Counted from the stretch's first letter, positions 6,938 through 15,315 are shown. The stretch: 21,385 bases of DNA from SYIM01 sp041182885 (GCA_049423065.1 JBMSQB010000078.1:1-21385); one strand, 5' to 3'. The notes: generated from the sequence alone by a model not told the origin. Numbers and translations are program-made.

Positions 6938-8185
6938 TCAGTTTGAAGCGGGCGCCCAGCCGGCCGCCTCGATCATGGCATCGAGCAACACCTGGGCGCC
7001 AGCCGCCAGATGCTGGGGTTGCGCGTTTTCGATTTCGTTGTGGCTGATGCCGCCCTCGCAGGGAACGAAGATCATGGCCGCCGGGCAGGTTCTGGCGACA
7101 TACACGGCATCGTGGCCCGCGCCACTGGCCATTCGTCGCACCGTCTGCCCGCGCGCCTGGGCAAGCGCCTCGATGCGGCTCACCCAGTGCGAATCAAAAT
7201 GGCAGGGCTCGAAGTGCACGACTTCGGTGAGCTGCGCGGAAAGCCGCTCATCAGCGGCGATTCGGGTGATGCATCCCTCTATATCGGCCACCATCGCGGC
7301 GAGCGTCTCGGCGCGTGCATTGCGCAGGTCGATCGTGAGCCGCACCCGCCCCGGGATCACGTTGCGGGAGTTGGGCGACACCAGAAGCTGACCGACGGTG
7401 CCTCGCGCATTGTGTGGGTAGTCGGCAGCAATCCGTCTGACTTCGGTGATGACGCGGGCGGCGCCCACCAGTGCGTCGCGCCGCATGGCAAGCGGCGTCG
7501 GGCCTGCGTGCGCGTCCTGGCCGGTCAACTCAAGGTCGAACCAGCGCTGACCGAGCGCGCCCTCGACTGCGCCGATCGTGATGCCTTCGGCCTCAAGAAT
7601 CGGACCTTGCTCGATGTGCGGCTCGAAGTAGGCGGCAAAGCGCGGCGCCTGATCGGTGCCGGCGTAGCCGATATGGGATAGCGCGTCGGCGACCGTGATG
7701 CCCTCCAGATCGGTTCGCGCGAGGCAGTGCTCGAGGCTGAAGGCGCCCGCGTAAGCCCCCGAGCCCATCATGACCGGCGTGAAGCGGCTGCCCTCCTCGT
7801 TGGTCCAGATCGCCACCGCGATGGGATGCTCGGTTGCGATGCGGGCGTCGTTCAGTGCGCGGATCACCTCGAGACCGGCGAGCACGCCATAGTTGCCATC
7901 AAATTTTCCGCCCGAGGGCTGCGTGTCGATATGGCTGCCAACGCCCACCGGGTCGGCCGCGCGCGTGCCCGGGCGGATCGCGAAGATGTTGCCGATGGCG
8001 TCGACCCGGATGCTGCAGCCCGCCTCGCGCAGCCAGCCGCAGACGCGATCGCGACCCTGGCGGTCGAGGTCGGTGAGGGCGAGGCGCCGCACGCCGCCCA
8101 GTTCGGTGGCACCGATGGCGGCGAGCTCCATGAGGCTCTGCCAGAGCCGATGGGTGTCGATTTGGGGGAGGCGGGGGGCGGGCAT
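6938..8185 (-). CDS. M20-family N-carbamoyl/ureido amidohydrolase
   Basis: This cytoplasmic metallo-hydrolase of 415 residues belongs to the group containing allantoate amidohydrolase, N-carbamoyl-L-amino acid hydrolase and bacterial beta-ureidopropionase, which release CO2 and ammonia from ureido groups. Metal ligands are visible as His85 (GSHIDT), Asp96 (KFDGNYG), Glu130/131 (WTNEEGSRF), His190 (EPHIEQGP) and a late histidine in GISHNE; GAGHDA is also typical. The ATG at 8185 has GGAAGGA at good spacing. It lies 20 bases after the IclR regulator and 14 bases before pdxA, so the three form an operon. If it is a beta-ureidopropionase, its product beta-alanine could feed the divergent MmsA through malonate semialdehyde. 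Sequence alone does not separate it from allantoate or carbamoyl-amino-acid hydrolases. Confidence 0.92.
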   Translation of the reverse strand: MPAPRLPQIDTHRLWQSLMELAAIGATELGGVRRLALTDLDRQGRDRVCGWLREAGCSIRVDAIGNIFAIRPGTRAADPVGVGSHIDTQPSGGKFDGNYGVLAGLEVIRALNDARIATEHPIAVAIWTNEEGSRFTPVMMGSGAYAGAFSLEHCLARTDLEGITVADALSHIGYAGTDQAPRFAAYFEPHIEQGPILEAEGITIGAVEGALGQRWFDLELTGQDAHAGPTPLAMRRDALVGAARVITEVRRIAADYPHNARGTVGQLLVSPNSRNVIPGRVRLTIDLRNARAETLAAMVADIEGCITRIAADERLSAQLTEVVHFEPCHFDSHWVSRIEALAQARGQTVRRMASGAGHDAVYVARTCPAAMIFVPCEGGISHNEIENAQPQHLAAGAQVLLDAMIEAAGWAPASN

Positions 8186-8205
8186 TGGCGGTGTCCTTCC
8201 GGGGG

Positions 8206-9201
8206 TCAGCGTGAGGGGTTGCGGCGCGGGGTCGGGCGAGCGGTGGAGGGGCCGGGGCGCGGACCCGTGGGCAGGGCGCGTCGGGTGGCGTGGCCGGTGG
8301 GCGGCGACTTGATCGTTGCGTCGGGCGGGCGGGGCGCAGCTGCCTGGAGCGTTGACGCAGGCGGTCTCGATGGTGCCTGCGCGGGTTGCGCCGCCCCGAG
8401 CCGCGCCGACAGCTGCGCGGCGAGCCCGCGGATGGCCGCGAGGAGTTCATTGCGTCTGGCCTCACTGGTGCCCGCCTTGATGAGGCTCACTGCCACCGCT
8501 GCCACCGCCGGGCCGTGGGCCGCGGAAAACACCGGTGCGCCGAAACATTCCATGCCCTCGGCCATTTCCTCGTCGTCGGTGGCATGGCCATCGGCGCGCG
8601 CCTGGGCGAGCTGGCGCAAAAGCGCGGCCACGCTTGGCACGCTGTGACGGGTGGGGCGCGGCAGACTTCGCCCCCCTGTGAAGAGCGCACGGACCTCGCG
8701 CGGATCGAGCGTGGAGAGGATCGCCTTGCCGCTCGAGGTGCAGCTGGCTGGAAAGCGGCCACCCACGCGAAAGTTCACCGCCAGCGCGCGTGTTCCCGGG
8801 CGGCAGCCGAGATAGAGCACATCGGTTCCGTCCAGCACTGCGAGCATCACGGTTTCGGAGGCAAGGGGTCCTGCATCGCCCGCGAGCTCGTGGAAGGCGC
8901 TTGCGACATCCGAGTGGACGGACCAGGCACCCGCCCACTGCAGCGGCCGTGTCCCCAGGGAGAATTCGCCCGCGTCGCTGCGGCGGACCAGATCGAGCTC
9001 GACCAGTGTGGACAAGAGCCCGTGCACGCTGCTTTTGGGCGCGGCGAGATCGCGCGCGAGCTGCGCGAGACTGAGTGGCCTGCGGGCGCGCGCGAGCGAA
9101 TCGAGGAGCCGAACCGCCCGCTCAACCGCCGGCACCATCCTGGGCGCAGCGGGCGGGGCGGTGCTTCGGGCTGCTCGGGTTGACAGGGTTGGATTGGCCA
9201 T
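8206..9201 (-). CDS. IclR-family transcription regulator
   Basis: This 331-residue regulator has an N-terminal winged helix (about 22-90, with SLAQLARDLAAPKSSVHGLL as the helix-turn-helix) and a C-terminal effector-binding domain (about 100-262) with the family's FPASCTSSGKAIL block and an EEMAEGMECFGAPVF segment. IclR proteins are usually about 250-280 residues. Here a Pro/Ala/Arg-rich tail of roughly 60 residues follows, probably disordered. The ATG at 9201 is close to the conserved region and has no clear ribosome-binding site. The gene is divergent from mmsA across a 96-base region with two palindromes, and it leads the amidohydrolase and pdxA genes. By family precedent it probably controls both arms and its own synthesis in response to a pathway metabolite. 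Confidence 0.93.
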   Translation of the reverse strand: MANPTLSTRAARSTAPPAAPRMVPAVERAVRLLDSLARARRPLSLAQLARDLAAPKSSVHGLLSTLVELDLVRRSDAGEFSLGTRPLQWAGAWSVHSDVASAFHELAGDAGPLASETVMLAVLDGTDVLYLGCRPGTRALAVNFRVGGRFPASCTSSGKAILSTLDPREVRALFTGGRSLPRPTRHSVPSVAALLRQLAQARADGHATDDEEMAEGMECFGAPVFSAAHGPAVAAVAVSLIKAGTSEARRNELLAAIRGLAAQLSARLGAAQPAQAPSRPPASTLQAAAPRPPDATIKSPPTGHATRRALPTGPRPGPSTARPTPRRNPSR

Positions 9202-9217
9202 TTAAGGTTGACTGAGT

Positions 9218-9253
9218 GTTCGCTCGAATGAACGGTTGTTCAGCCGGTTGAAC
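9218..9253. promoter_or_regulatory. Paired 16-bp palindromes, likely IclR operators
   Basis: GTTCGCTCGAATGAAC (9218-9233) and GTTCAGCCGGTTGAAC (9238-9253) are both near-palindromes with the same GTTC...GAAC ends. Their centres are 20 bp apart, about two helical turns, so dimers would bind one face. They lie between the divergent iclR (9201) and mmsA (9298) starts. This fits a tetrameric IclR-type regulator. The assignment is from position and symmetry, not from a known consensus match. I could not place a convincing -35/-10 pair in either direction. Confidence 0.6.
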
Positions 9254-9297
9254 GGCTGGCAGGCTCCGATTGAAACCCAAACGCAAGGAATCCGCAA

Positions 9298-10821
9298 GTG
9301 GGCAGCCCTGAAAGCATCCTCTCCCAGACCCTGGTCGGTCACTGGATCGGCGGCCAGCCGGTCGCTCCCAGCCCGGCGAGCCGTCGCGCCCCGGTCTACA
9401 ACCCCGCCACCGGTGCGGTGGCGCGCGAGGTGGGCTTTGCCTCGGCGGGCGACGTCGATGCCGCAGTGCAGGCGGCCGCTGCGGCCGCGCCTGCGTGGGC
9501 CGCCACGCCGGCACTGCGCCGCGCACGCGTCATGTTTCGCTTCAAGGAAATCGCCGAGCGTCGCGCCGACGAACTCGCCGCGGCCATCACTGCCGAGCAT
9601 GGCAAGGTGCTCTCCGATGCGCAGGGCGAGGTGGTGCGCGGTCTCGAGGTGGTGGAGTTCGCCTGTGGCATTCCTCAGCTTCTGAAGGGCGAGTACAGCG
9701 AGCAGGTCGGAACCGGCATCGACATGTATTCCATCCGTCAGCCGCTGGGTGTGTGCGTGGGCATCACGCCGTTCAATTTTCCGGCGATGGTTCCCATGTG
9801 GATGTTTCCGGTGGCGATCGCCTGCGGCAACACCTTCATCCTCAAGCCCTCCGAGCGTGATCCGTCAGCGTCGCTTCTGATCGCATCGTGGCTGAAGGAG
9901 GCGGGGCTCCCGGATGGCGTATTCAACGTGGTGCAGGGCGACAAGGTGGCGGTGGATGCGCTCCTGGAGCATCCCCTCGTGAGCGCGGTGAGCTTTGTGG
10001 GGTCCACGCCCATCGCGCGCTATATCCACGACACGGCGGCCGCACACGGCAAGCGGGTACAGGCGCTGGGTGGCGCCAAGAATCACATGGTCGTGATGCC
10101 GGATGCCGATCTGGAGCAGGCGGTTGATGCGCTGATCGGTGCAGCCTACGGTTCGGCGGGCGAGCGCTGCATGGCAATCTCGGTGGCGGTGGCGGTGGGC
10201 GATATTGCCGACCGGCTGGTGGCGCGGCTGGCCGAGCGGGTGCCTGCGATCAAGGTGGCCGATGGCACCGACCCCAAGGCCGAGATGGGGCCGCTTGTCA
10301 CGCGCGCTCATGCCGACAAGGTGCTGGGTTATGTCGATTCGGGCATCGCGGAGGGCGCGAAGCTGGTGGTCGATGGCAGGGGTCTGCGCGTGGCGGGCCG
10401 CGAGCAGGGCTTCTTCGTGGGCGGTTGTCTGTTCGATCATGTCAGCCCCGGCATGAAGATCTATCGCGAGGAAATCTTCGGCCCGGTGCTGTCCATTGTC
10501 CGGGTGCCGAGTTTCGATCAGGCGCTCGCGCTCATCGACGCGCATGAGTTCGGCAACGGCTGCGCGATCTTCACCCGCGAGGGCGATGCGGCGCGCGAGT
10601 TTGCGGCCCGGGTGAAGGTCGGCATGGTGGGTATCAACGTGCCCATTCCGGTTCCGCTTGCTTTCCACTCGTTTGGCGGATGGAAGGCATCGCTCTTTGG
10701 CGATCATCACATGCACGGGCCCGAGGGGGTGCGGTTCTATACCCGCGCAAAAGCGGTCACCCAGCGCTGGCCGGCAGGCATTCGCGCGGGCGCCGAGTTT
10801 GTGATGCCCACCATGAAGTAA
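9298..10821 (+). CDS. mmsA: CoA-acylating (methyl)malonate-semialdehyde dehydrogenase
   Basis: MmsA/IolA enzymes use NAD and CoA to convert methylmalonate semialdehyde to propionyl-CoA, or malonate semialdehyde to acetyl-CoA, with loss of CO2. This 507-residue protein has the subfamily hallmarks ITPFNFPAMVPMWMFP, GGAKNHMVVMPDAD, the catalytic Cys291 in GSAGERCMA, and NVPIPVPLAFHSFGGWK. The glutamate used as general base in hydrolytic aldehyde dehydrogenases is replaced by asparagine in the GGAKNH block, as expected for CoA-acylating enzymes. The start is a GTG at 9298 with AAGGAA seven bases upstream. It is first in a five-enzyme plus-strand unit, divergent from iclR. Substrates from valine, inositol, beta-alanine or diol breakdown are all possible. 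Confidence 0.95.
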   Translation: MGSPESILSQTLVGHWIGGQPVAPSPASRRAPVYNPATGAVAREVGFASAGDVDAAVQAAAAAAPAWAATPALRRARVMFRFKEIAERRADELAAAITAEHGKVLSDAQGEVVRGLEVVEFACGIPQLLKGEYSEQVGTGIDMYSIRQPLGVCVGITPFNFPAMVPMWMFPVAIACGNTFILKPSERDPSASLLIASWLKEAGLPDGVFNVVQGDKVAVDALLEHPLVSAVSFVGSTPIARYIHDTAAAHGKRVQALGGAKNHMVVMPDADLEQAVDALIGAAYGSAGERCMAISVAVAVGDIADRLVARLAERVPAIKVADGTDPKAEMGPLVTRAHADKVLGYVDSGIAEGAKLVVDGRGLRVAGREQGFFVGGCLFDHVSPGMKIYREEIFGPVLSIVRVPSFDQALALIDAHEFGNGCAIFTREGDAAREFAARVKVGMVGINVPIPVPLAFHSFGGWKASLFGDHHMHGPEGVRFYTRAKAVTQRWPAGIRAGAEFVMPTMK

Positions 10822-10840
10822 ACCGTCTGCCCGGCGCTCG

Positions 10841-10857
10841 GGGCCGAGAGGTGGCCC
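10841..10857 (+). other. Small hairpin between mmsA and gabD
   Basis: GGGCC (10841-10845) pairs with GGCCC (10853-10857) around a 7-base loop in the 73-base gap between the two dehydrogenase genes. CCGT and CCCGG on the left can pair with CCGGG and ACGG on the right to extend it past a bulge. There is no T-run, so it is more likely an mRNA processing or stability element than a terminator, or it may be chance in GC-rich DNA. Confidence 0.25.
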
Positions 10858-10894
10858 TGCCCGGGACGGCGTCTGCACGAGGGAGAAAGAAGTC

Positions 10895-12364
10895 ATGGCT
10901 TTCACATTGAAGGACCCGGCGCTGTTGCGCGCCGAGGGCTACATCAATGGTGCGTGGACGGCTGCCGACAGCGGCGCACGCTTTGCGGTCACCAATCCGG
11001 CCAATGGCGCGGAGCTTGCGCGCGTGGCCGACATGGGCGCGGCCGAAACCCGGCGGGCGATCGCCGCGGCCGAGGCGGCGCTGCCGGCCTGGCGTGCGCG
11101 CACCGCCAAGGATCGCGCGGCGATCCTGCGGCGCTGGTTCGATCTGATTCTCGCCAACACCGAAGATCTGGCCGCGCTCATGACGGCCGAGCAGGGCAAG
11201 CCGCTTTCCGAGTCGCGCGGCGAGGTTGCCTACGGGGCGTCGTTCATCGAGTGGTTTGCCGAAGAGGGCAAGCGCGCCTATGGCGAGATCATCCCAACTT
11301 ATGCGGCCGACCGGCGGGTGCTGGTCATGCGCCAGGCGATCGGCGTGTGTGCAGCCATCACACCCTGGAACTTCCCCATCGCCATGATCACGCGCAAGGT
11401 GGCGCCGGCGTTTGCTGCGGGCTGCACGGTGATTGCCAAGCCCGCCGAGGCGACGCCCCTCTCGGCGCTCGCGCTCGCGGAGCTTGCCGAGCGCGCGGGG
11501 CTTCCCGCCGGGGTGTTCAATGTGGTCACGGGCGATGCGGCGCGGGCGCCCGAGATCGGCCTTGAGCTCTGCCAGAGCCCGGTGGTTCGAAAGGTGTCGT
11601 TCACCGGTTCAACCGAAGTCGGGCGCATTCTGTTGTCGCAATCGGCCGGCACGGTGAAGAAGCTCTCGCTCGAGCTGGGTGGCAATGCTCCCTTCATCGT
11701 TTTTGACGATGCGGACCTCGATGCTGCGGTGGAAGGGGCGATCGCCTCGAAGTATCGCAATGCGGGCCAGACCTGCGTATGCGCGAACCGCCTCTACGTG
11801 CAGGACGGCGTGTACGACGAGTTTGCAAGGCGGCTGTCCGCGCGCGTGGCGCAATTCAAGGTGGGCGCAGGCACGGAGCCGGGCGTCACCATCGGTCCCC
11901 TGATCGAGCCAGCGGCCATCGCGAAGGTCGAAGAGCATGTGGCCGATGCGCTCGCCCAGGGCGCGAAGGTTCTCACCGGCGGGCGTCGTCACGCGCTGGG
12001 CGGGCTCTTCTATGAACCCACCATCCTCGCCGATGTCACGCAGTCGATGAAGGTTGCACGCGAGGAAACCTTTGGCCCGGTCGCTCCGCTCTTTCGCTTT
12101 CACACCGAGGCCGAGGCGATCGCGATGGCGAACGCGACCGAGTTCGGGCTTGCTGCGTATTTCTTCTCCCGTGACCTGGGGCGGGTTTTTCGCGTCGCCG
12201 AGGCGCTTGAGAGTGGCATGGTGTGCGCGAACAGCGGGCTTCTGTCCACCGAGGTGGCGCCGTTTGGCGGGGTCAAGCAGTCGGGGCTCGGTCGCGAGGG
12301 GTCAAAGCACGGGCTCGACGAATATCTCGAGATCAAGTATCTGTGCCTCGCGGGGATCAACTGA
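10895..12364 (+). CDS. gabD: Succinate-semialdehyde dehydrogenase
   Basis: GabD oxidises succinate semialdehyde to succinate, normally with NADP, draining 4-aminobutyrate, 4-hydroxybutyrate and related routes into the TCA cycle. This 489-residue protein matches GabD closely: YINGAW near the start, ITPWNFPIAMITRK, KPAEATPLSALAL, FTGSTEVGR, the general-base glutamate in LELGGNAPFIVFDDAD, and RNAGQTCVCANRLYVQDGVYD with catalytic Cys294 and a second Cys296. A comparable CxC pair forms a redox-sensitive disulfide in human SSADH; whether it does so here is unknown. The ATG at 10895 follows GGGAGA at good spacing. It is second in the unit. A 4-aminobutyrate transaminase (gabT) is absent, so the semialdehyde probably arrives from an alcohol or hydroxyacid, perhaps through the next gene. 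Confidence 0.95.
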   Translation: MAFTLKDPALLRAEGYINGAWTAADSGARFAVTNPANGAELARVADMGAAETRRAIAAAEAALPAWRARTAKDRAAILRRWFDLILANTEDLAALMTAEQGKPLSESRGEVAYGASFIEWFAEEGKRAYGEIIPTYAADRRVLVMRQAIGVCAAITPWNFPIAMITRKVAPAFAAGCTVIAKPAEATPLSALALAELAERAGLPAGVFNVVTGDAARAPEIGLELCQSPVVRKVSFTGSTEVGRILLSQSAGTVKKLSLELGGNAPFIVFDDADLDAAVEGAIASKYRNAGQTCVCANRLYVQDGVYDEFARRLSARVAQFKVGAGTEPGVTIGPLIEPAAIAKVEEHVADALAQGAKVLTGGRRHALGGLFYEPTILADVTQSMKVAREETFGPVAPLFRFHTEAEAIAMANATEFGLAAYFFSRDLGRVFRVAEALESGMVCANSGLLSTEVAPFGGVKQSGLGREGSKHGLDEYLEIKYLCLAGIN

Positions 12365-12427
12365 GGCGTGATGAAGCACGCGCGCGGGGCCGATGGCTGC
12401 GTGCGTTCAAACCAGGCGGAGCCGACG

Positions 12428-13582
12428 ATGAGAGTAAAGGCCGCAGTGTTGCGACAGATGGGGCTGCCGCTTCCGTACGTGCAGAGCCAGCCGATTGCCA
12501 TTGAAGAGGTGGAGCTTGCGCCGCCCGCTCAGGGCGAGGTGTTGTTGCGTATTCATGCGGCCGGGCTTTGCCATTCCGACCTGTCGGCGATCAACGGTGA
12601 TCGGCCGTGGCCGATGCCGATCGTGATCGGGCATGAGGCGGCCGCAGAGGTGGTCGAGTTGGGCGAAGGCGTGACCGATCTTGCGGTGGGCGACCATGTC
12701 GTCCTCATCTTCCGGCCGAGCTGCGGGGCCTGTGCAAGCTGCTCGGTCGGGCGGCCGGCGCTTTGCGGCCCCGGGGGCGAGGCGAATGCGGCGGGCACGC
12801 TGCTGGGTGGCTATCGACGACTTGCCGCCGTGAACGGTGCCGGCATCGACGGGCGTGCCGGGGGCGCGCTCCACCATCACCTCGGTTGCGCGGCGTTTGC
12901 CGAATACGCCACGGTATCGCGTCGCTCGGTGGTTCGCATCGATCCCGCGCTGCCCTGGGACGAGGCGGCGCTCTTCGGTTGTGCGGTCATCACAGGCGCA
13001 GGCGCGGTCTACAACACGGCGCGCATGGAGGCGGGTTCCAGGGTGGCGGTCGTGGGCCTGGGGGGCGTGGGGTTTGCCTCGCTGCTCGCTGCGCTGGCGG
13101 GGGGTGCGCGGCAGGTGGTCGCGGTCGACATGCTGGAGAGCAAGCTCGAACTCGCCCGGTCGCTCGGTGCGAGCGCCTGTGTGAATGCTGCAGATCCCGA
13201 GGCCATCGCCAAGGTCCGCGATCTGACGGCCGGCGGGGTCGACTATGCGTTCGAAATGGCGGGCAACGTTGCTGCGCTCGAACTTGCCTACCGCATTACC
13301 GCGCGCGGTGGCACCACGGTCACGGCCGGGCTGCCCAATCCGGCGGCACGCTGGTCGCTGCAGGCGGTATCGCTGATTGCGGAGGAGCGCACGCTCAAAG
13401 GGAGCTATGTCGGTTCATGCGTCCCGGCGCGTGATGTGCCACGGTTCATTGCGATGTATAGGCAGGGGGTGTTGCCGGTCGATCGGCTGCTGTCGGAGAG
13501 AATTCGGCTCGAGGAGATCAATCCGGCGCTCGATCGCCTGGCGCGGGGCGAATCGATCCGCCAGGTCATCATGATGAGTTGA
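12428..13582 (+). CDS. Zinc-dependent alcohol dehydrogenase
   Basis: This is a medium-chain NAD(P)-dependent alcohol dehydrogenase of the longer, class III-like type (384 residues). The catalytic zinc site is Cys48 (GLCHSD), His69 with Glu70 (GHEAA) and Cys185 (FGCAVITG). The structural zinc lobe is Cys99, Cys102, Cys105 and Cys113 in a C-x2-C-x2-C-x7-C pattern. The nucleotide-binding motif is GLGGVG at 210-215. The ATG at 12428 follows GGCGGAG at good spacing, 63 bases after gabD. An earlier in-frame ATG at 12368 lacks both family similarity and a good ribosome-binding site. The alcohol oxidised is not readable from sequence. Next to GabD, a 4-hydroxybutyrate-like or diol-derived alcohol is a reasonable guess only. 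Confidence 0.92.
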   Translation: MRVKAAVLRQMGLPLPYVQSQPIAIEEVELAPPAQGEVLLRIHAAGLCHSDLSAINGDRPWPMPIVIGHEAAAEVVELGEGVTDLAVGDHVVLIFRPSCGACASCSVGRPALCGPGGEANAAGTLLGGYRRLAAVNGAGIDGRAGGALHHHLGCAAFAEYATVSRRSVVRIDPALPWDEAALFGCAVITGAGAVYNTARMEAGSRVAVVGLGGVGFASLLAALAGGARQVVAVDMLESKLELARSLGASACVNAADPEAIAKVRDLTAGGVDYAFEMAGNVAALELAYRITARGGTTVTAGLPNPAARWSLQAVSLIAEERTLKGSYVGSCVPARDVPRFIAMYRQGVLPVDRLLSERIRLEEINPALDRLARGESIRQVIMMS

Positions 13583-13588
13583 TTGCCG

Positions 13589-15238
13589 ATGAGCACCACA
13601 CCCGAAACATTCGACTATGTGATCGTGGGGGCCGGCACGGCGGGGTGCCTCCTCGCGAACCGGTTGTCGGCCGATCCGTCGGTATCCGTGCTGCTGCTCG
13701 AGGCGGGCGGGCCGGATGACTACCTGTGGATCCATATCCCGGTGGGCTATCTGTACTGCATCGGCAACCCCCGAACCGACTGGATGTTCAACACCGAGGC
13801 CGATCCCGGGCTGGGTGGCCGGGTCATTCGCTATCCGCGCGGGCGCGTGCTGGGCGGCTGCTCCTCGATCAACGGCATGATCTACATGCGCGGTCAGCGC
13901 GCCGACTACGACGGCTGGGCTGCCCTGGGCAATCCCGGCTGGTCGTGGGACGAGGTGCTGCCGTGGTTCCGTGCGCACGAGGACCACTACCGGCTGGACG
14001 GTGGCGCGACCGATGCCTTGCATGGGCATGGCGGCGAGTGGCGCGTCGAAGCGCAACGTCTCAGCTGGACGATTCTCGATGCGTTTCGCCAGGCGGCCGA
14101 GGAGGCTGGTATCCCACCGACTGACGACTTCAATCGCGGGGACAACTTCGGCTGCGGCTATTTCGAGGTCAACCAGCGGCGTGGCGTGCGCTGGAATGCG
14201 TCCAAGGCGTTTTTGCGTCCGATCGAGGAGCGGCGAAATCTGCGGGTGGTTTGCCACGCCCGCGTCGACCGATTGCTTCGCGCCGACGATGGAAGTGGTC
14301 GAGTGATTGGTGTTGAGTGCAGGCTGGGTAAGGGTTCTGGCGTAAGCAAGCGCTTCCTTTCTAGGGCTGAGATGGTCCTGGCTGCAGGGGCGGTCGGGTC
14401 GGTTCAGATCCTGCAGCGCTCGGGCATCGGCCCGGCGCCGGTCCTTGCGCGCGCAGGCGTCCAGGTGGGGACTGCGCTGGCCGGTGTGGGGGAAAATCTG
14501 CAGGACCATCTGCAGTTGCGCATGATCTACAAGGTGAGCGGCGTGCCAACGCTCAACGAACAGGCGAACAGCGCCTGGGGTCGGGTTCGGATGGGGCTCC
14601 AGTATCTGGTGAGTCGGTCCGGTCCGATGGCAATGTCGCCCAGTCAGCTTGGCGCGTTTGCGCCCTCTGATCCGCGCCACCACCGTGCCAATGTCGAGTA
14701 CCACGTCCAGCCGCTGTCGCTCGATCGCTTTGGCGAGCCGCTGCATCAGTTTTCTGCGTTCACCGCATCGGTTTGCAACCTGCGGCCCACTTCCCGAGGG
14801 ACGGTGGGGATTGTGTCGGCGGACCCCGATGCGGCGCCACGGATTGCGCCGCAATACCTTTCGACGGACGAGGACAGACGGGTGGCAGTGGAGTCGATCC
14901 GACTTACCCGACGGATTGTGGGCGGCGCGTCGCTTGCGGCCTACTCGCCGACCGAGTTTTTGCCGGGAGAGGCCTGTCAGAACGATGAGGAATTGGCCGA
15001 TGCGGCGACGCGTATCGGGACAACAATTTTTCACCCCGTCGGGACTTGCCGAATGGGGCCGGCCTCTGACCCGATGGCGGTGGTTGATCATCGCCTGCGA
15101 GTCCACGGGGTGCCTGGGCTGCGGATTGCCGATGCGTCGGTCATGCCCACGATCACGTCGGGCAATACCAATGCTCCCACGCTGATGATCGCGGAAAAGG
15201 CCGCAGCGATGATGAGGGAAGACGCGGCACGTCGATGA
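13589..15238 (+). CDS. GMC-family FAD oxidoreductase (choline dehydrogenase-like)
   Basis: This glucose-methanol-choline oxidoreductase (549 residues) oxidises an alcohol group using FAD. The FAD dinucleotide motif GAGTAG lies at residues 14-19, followed by LLLEAGG; GRVLGGCSSINGMIYMRG is the first GMC signature, and GAVGSVQILQRSGIGP the second. The C-terminal block has FHPVGTCRMGP with the catalytic histidine and SGNTNAPTLMIAEKAA with the partner asparagine. No signal peptide is seen, so it is probably cytoplasmic. The ATG at 13589 is six bases after the alcohol dehydrogenase stop; a TTG at 13583 is also possible. Substrate is undefined: members act on choline, polyethylene glycol, pyridoxine and many other alcohols. 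Codons around 14288-14371 are unusually AT-rich (GGT, TCT, AGG, GTA, CTT) compared with the rest of the gene. Confidence 0.93.
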   Translation: MSTTPETFDYVIVGAGTAGCLLANRLSADPSVSVLLLEAGGPDDYLWIHIPVGYLYCIGNPRTDWMFNTEADPGLGGRVIRYPRGRVLGGCSSINGMIYMRGQRADYDGWAALGNPGWSWDEVLPWFRAHEDHYRLDGGATDALHGHGGEWRVEAQRLSWTILDAFRQAAEEAGIPPTDDFNRGDNFGCGYFEVNQRRGVRWNASKAFLRPIEERRNLRVVCHARVDRLLRADDGSGRVIGVECRLGKGSGVSKRFLSRAEMVLAAGAVGSVQILQRSGIGPAPVLARAGVQVGTALAGVGENLQDHLQLRMIYKVSGVPTLNEQANSAWGRVRMGLQYLVSRSGPMAMSPSQLGAFAPSDPRHHRANVEYHVQPLSLDRFGEPLHQFSAFTASVCNLRPTSRGTVGIVSADPDAAPRIAPQYLSTDEDRRVAVESIRLTRRIVGGASLAAYSPTEFLPGEACQNDEELADAATRIGTTIFHPVGTCRMGPASDPMAVVDHRLRVHGVPGLRIADASVMPTITSGNTNAPTLMIAEKAAAMMREDAARR

Positions 15239-15315
15239 AGGCGCTGTCCGGGGCTGACTTGCTCGCGCCGGTCGCTGATCGCAGTCGCCTGGGAACGGTC
15301 ACGAGGGCAGGGTAA
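15235..15315 (+). CDS. Possible 26-residue linking peptide ORF
   Basis: A short ORF (MKALSGADLLAPVADRSRLG plus six residues) exactly bridges the gap between two enzyme genes. Its ATG overlaps the GMC gene stop as ATGA (15235-15238), and its TAA overlaps the next gene's ATG as TAATG (15313-15317). A purine-rich GAGGGAAG lies somewhat far upstream. A ribosome finishing the GMC gene could restart here and then again at the FAD oxidase. No homologue is recognised. It may be a coupling device, a remnant of a longer gene, or chance. Confidence 0.35.
   Translation: MKALSGADLLAPVADRSRLGTVTRAG

Noticed and set aside
13415..15106. Long antisense open frame (563 codons) opposite the alcohol dehydrogenase and GMC genes
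   Set aside because: Its translation is rich in Arg, His, Gln and Pro with no domain, and the sense strand has clear GMC motifs. High GC removes stop codons from the opposite strand.
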